The notes beneath the pieces are model-generated. The model saw only the letters and a list, made by a program, of their open reading frames with translations, did not search any database and was not told the origin of the DNA. Below, in pieces: positions 5,067 to 7,104 of a stretch of DNA of 7,104 nucleotides. The DNA is from Alphaproteobacteria bacterium (lineage in GTDB: Bacteria; Pseudomonadota; Alphaproteobacteria; RS24). Position numbers and translations under genes: made by a program. How positions within the stretch are numbered: position 1 is the stretch's first letter; every line of letters begins with the position of its first letter. The stretch is from contig JAKMCZ010000049.1 of assembly GCA_022428185.1 (NCBI GenBank), positions 1 to 7,104 on the forward strand. Direction: 5' to 3'.

Positions 5067-6212
5067 TTAGCGCCCCAAATTACGCGTCGCCAATTCTGCT
5101 TTTTTCAGCTCGGCGGCGCTTTGCTTGACGCTGGCTGACTTTAATTGCCCACATGCCGCCATAATATCGCGCCCGCGCGGGCGACGCACCGGACTGGCAT
5201 AACCGGCGCGGTTGACGATGTCGGCAAAGGTTTGCATGCGGGTCTCGTCAGAGCATTGATAGGGCGCGCCGGGCCATGGATTAAACGGAATAAGGTTTAT
5301 TTTGGCCGGAATGCCGCTCAGCAACTTAACCAAAGCGCGCGCATCATCATCGCTGTCATTGACCCCTTTTAACATCACATATTCAAAGGTAATGCGTTTG
5401 GCATTGGACAGGCCCGGCCAGTTGCGGCACGCCGCCAATAGCTCGGCTATCGGGTATTTTTTGTTGAGCGGCACCAGCTCATCGCGCAGTTCGTCGGTCA
5501 CTGCATGCAATGAAATCGCCAACATGACCCCGGTTTTCTCGCCCATGGGCGCAATCTCCGGCACCACGCCTGAGGTCGATAGGGTGATGCGCCGCTTTGA
5601 CAGGCTCAGCCCGTCACCATCGCTCATCACATTCAGCGCGTCGGCCACTTGGTCGCCATTATAAAGTGGCTCGCCCATGCCCATCATCACCACATTCGTG
5701 ACTTTGCGTGTGCCGCTATTGGAAGCCGGATTATGCCCCCAATCCTCCAAATCGTCGCGCGCTGCCACCATTTGACCGGTGATCTCCGCCGCCGTCAGAT
5801 TGCGCACCAGCTTTTGTGTGCCGGTATGGCAAAACCGACAGGTCAATGTGCAGCCGACTTGGCTGGAGACACATAATGTGCCGCGCCCGACTTCGGGGAT
5901 ATAAACCGTTTCGACCAATTGCCCGTCGCGCAGACGAAACAGATATTTGCGGGTGCCGTCTTTAGACAGATGCGCTTCAGCCATTTCGAGGCGGTCGAGC
6001 GTATAGGCCGCCGCCAGCTTGTCGCGTAGCTGTTTGGCGACATTGCTCATTTGATCGAACTCACGAACGCCATGCGCGTAAAGCCAACCCCATATTTGAT
6101 TGACCCGCATGCGCAATTGCTTGTCGCCAACGCCCAACTCGGTCAGCGCGGCGCGCAAGTCGTCGCGGGTCATGCCGATTAGGCTTGGTTTGGCAATGTC
6201 GTTAATGGTCAT
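5067..6212 (-). CDS. rlmN: Dual-specificity 23S rRNA (A2503-C2)/tRNA (A37) methyltransferase RlmN
   Basis: Radical-SAM enzyme that methylates C2 of A2503 in 23S rRNA near the peptidyl transferase centre, and of A37 in some tRNAs. It has 381 residues, the normal length. The 4Fe-4S cluster motif CxxxCxxC is C121, C125 and C128 in GCTLTCRFCHTGTQ. The two catalytic cysteines correspond to C114 (GTLCVSSQVG) and C354 (MAACGQL). Other family blocks are GMGEPLYN (178-185), RITLSTSGVVPEI, ISLHA and NLIPFNPWPG. The ATG at 6210-6212 lies 9 bases after the ialB-like stop with no clear ribosome-binding site between (AACGACTTT), so translational coupling is likely. Met14 is an alternative start but would lose conserved N-terminal sequence. 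The cfr-type resistance methylase is a relative, but the sequence is ordinary RlmN. Confidence 0.98.
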   Translation of the reverse strand: MTINDIAKPSLIGMTRDDLRAALTELGVGDKQLRMRVNQIWGWLYAHGVREFDQMSNVAKQLRDKLAAAYTLDRLEMAEAHLSKDGTRKYLFRLRDGQLVETVYIPEVGRGTLCVSSQVGCTLTCRFCHTGTQKLVRNLTAAEITGQMVAARDDLEDWGHNPASNSGTRKVTNVVMMGMGEPLYNGDQVADALNVMSDGDGLSLSKRRITLSTSGVVPEIAPMGEKTGVMLAISLHAVTDELRDELVPLNKKYPIAELLAACRNWPGLSNAKRITFEYVMLKGVNDSDDDARALVKLLSGIPAKINLIPFNPWPGAPYQCSDETRMQTFADIVNRAGYASPVRRPRGRDIMAACGQLKSASVKQSAAELKKAELATRNLGR

Positions 6213-6221
6213 AAAGTCGTT

Positions 6222-6761
6222 TTAGGGGGCGGGGCAGGCCGCGTCCAGCGCCTTCATTGCGGCGGTAACGCCTTTCAGACTGTAATTATCCGTGGTCAGT
6301 GTGCCGCGCGCCGATGTGCCTTTGAAAACCAACTCATTGCCGCGTTTCATGGCGGTGACAAGGCGCGCTTGGTCGTCCAGCTTTTCCAGCCATGCCCATT
6401 CATCGGCGCCGGTTTCAATCTGTGCGCCGGTGAAAAAGCCATAAGAATCGCTGCCGATGCGGGCAAACGGCTCTGAGGTGGCCGAAAACGGATAACCGAT
6501 GCGCACCGATAATTCATTACGCACGCCCTGGCCGGGGCGGTGTGACACAATCAGGAAAACATCGCCACGGCGGGCATTTTTAGGCGTAGAGCGCTTCGGT
6601 TCACCGGCGATATAGCAGTTTTTTGCCTGTCCTGACCCGCTGGCAAACAGTCGCCAATCGCCATATTCAGCGACTGGCTGGTCAGCAGCAAGCGCACCGA
6701 TTTGCGGCAAAAAGCTAAAAATTGCGGACAAAAAGGCGGCCAAAAAGGCGATTTTTAACAT
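6222..6761 (-). CDS. Invasion-associated locus B (IalB) family periplasmic protein
   Basis: Secreted or periplasmic protein of the IalB family, named from Bartonella but widespread in non-pathogenic Alphaproteobacteria; its molecular role is unclear. With the ATG at 6759-6761 it has 179 residues. A TTG at 6770 would add three residues ahead of the signal peptide, and neither start has an obvious ribosome-binding site. The N-terminus is a signal peptide: K3, a hydrophobic core at 4-18, and a likely cut after ALA (23-25). The mature part begins with YGDWRLF (33-39), and shows NCYIAGEPK (48-56), RRGDVFLIVSHRPG, SVRIGYPF and a C-terminal YSLKG...ALDAAC. C49 and C176 probably form a disulfide. The rlmN gene follows at 9 bases, so this gene likely leads the operon. 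No virulence role should be inferred from the name. Confidence 0.88.
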   Translation of the reverse strand: MLKIAFLAAFLSAIFSFLPQIGALAADQPVAEYGDWRLFASGSGQAKNCYIAGEPKRSTPKNARRGDVFLIVSHRPGQGVRNELSVRIGYPFSATSEPFARIGSDSYGFFTGAQIETGADEWAWLEKLDDQARLVTAMKRGNELVFKGTSARGTLTTDNYSLKGVTAAMKALDAACPAP

Positions 6762-6886
6762 GCTTTGCAATCTATGGTGATTTGGCGATGAAGGCCAAGT
6801 CGCTTTTTCTTGCTTTTGGTTGTTGAATAGCCTCTAGTGGAAGGGCGTACGGGTTAGTGTGCGCAGGTTAGAGGGGTCAAGAGACC
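6762..6886. promoter_or_regulatory. Divergent intergenic region between ialB-like gene and ECF sigma gene
   Basis: 125 bases from which both flanking genes must be transcribed outward. I see no convincing -35/-10 pair or ECF-type promoter for either gene. On the plus side GAGGGG (6871-6876) is the likely ribosome-binding site of the sigma gene, 10 bases before its ATG. CCTCTA (6831-6836) is an exact inverted match to TAGAGG (6869-6874) and could mask it. GGTTAG is repeated at 6852-6857 and 6866-6871. Confidence 0.4.
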
Positions 6887-7104
6887 ATGTCAGCGAGCGG
6901 CCAGAACACCGGCTCCACGCGTACCGAAGTAGAAGTAGATCGCGTCGGCAAGTTTGATAAAGCAGCCGACAAGGTAAAAAACGGGGGTAACCCGGATTTT
7001 GCTGGTCTTATCGAAAAGATCGCCGAATCCAAAGATCGCGACGCCTTTGCCGCGTTGTTCGCGCATTTTGCGCCGCGCCTGAAAGGCTATTTATTGCGTT
7101 TGGG
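6887..7104 (+). CDS. ECF RNA polymerase sigma factor, 3'-truncated by the window edge
   Basis: N-terminal 72 residues of a sigma-70 family factor of the extracytoplasmic function group, which directs RNA polymerase to stress or envelope promoters. From about residue 37 the sequence DFAGLIEKIAES continues into DRDAFAALFAHFAPRLKGYLLRLG, the start of region 2 (sigma-2 domain), typical of alphaproteobacterial ECF factors. Residues 1-36 are a polar, charged extension (TEVEVDRVGKFDKAADK) longer than usual before region 2. The ATG at 6887 is the only upstream start in frame with a candidate ribosome-binding site (GAGGGG, 6871-6876; 10-base spacer, rather long). The frame is open to the end of the window, so regions 2.2-2.4 and 4 and any adjoining anti-sigma gene are not visible. 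It is divergent from the ialB-like gene. The ECF subgroup cannot be assigned. Confidence 0.85.
   Translation, partial: MSASGQNTGSTRTEVEVDRVGKFDKAADKVKNGGNPDFAGLIEKIAESKDRDAFAALFAHFAPRLKGYLLRL

Noticed and set aside
5302..5664. 120-codon plus-strand open frame inside rlmN
   Set aside because: Antisense to conserved radical-SAM coding sequence; Ser/Thr-rich translation typical of a shadow frame.

Overview
The window looks like a chromosomal segment of an alphaproteobacterium of moderate G+C. The clues are an IalB-family periplasmic protein next to rlmN and argG, a YggT protein just upstream of folD, an ECF sigma factor of alphaproteobacterial style, and an ArgG whose core reads like alphaproteobacterial orthologues. 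The order and species cannot be settled from the sequence alone. I see no mobile element, tRNA, rRNA or CRISPR array. Most of the content is housekeeping.

Layout. The left half (1 to 3541) runs rightward: the 3' end of an APH-like phosphotransferase, a PlsC-type acyltransferase, an HD-domain metalloenzyme with a six-ligand (probably di-iron) site, a YggT membrane protein, folD, and a small conserved protein of unknown function. The middle and right part (3542 to 6761) runs leftward: an ialB-like secreted protein, rlmN 9 bases after it (probable operon), a 277-base structured intergenic region, then argG. argG ends exactly where the rightward block ends, so the two converge with no base between their stop codons. 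At the right edge a rightward ECF sigma factor gene starts, divergent from ialB, and runs off the window.

How the genes relate. folD supplies one-carbon folates, argG makes argininosuccinate for arginine synthesis, and rlmN modifies A2503 of 23S rRNA (and tRNA A37 in some species). These are core functions without an obvious shared pathway. The acyltransferase and YggT point to membrane lipid and envelope work, and the IalB protein is periplasmic. The HD-domain enzyme and the 128-residue protein are the least characterised genes.

Points worth a second look. (1) The rlmN-argG gap can fold into three successive hairpins, and a duplicated 7-base element allows an alternative pairing. (2) A 7-codon reading frame with its own ribosome-binding site overlaps the argG ribosome-binding site and start, and ends in an Arg codon. 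(3) Three 11-base direct repeats sit in phase just before folD. (4) ArgG has an acidic insertion after its ADLGQ segment. (5) The HD enzyme has a ligand pattern like the PhnZ/MIOX oxygenases. No clear new multi-gene system is present; the novelty is in regulatory-scale structure and the two poorly characterised genes.
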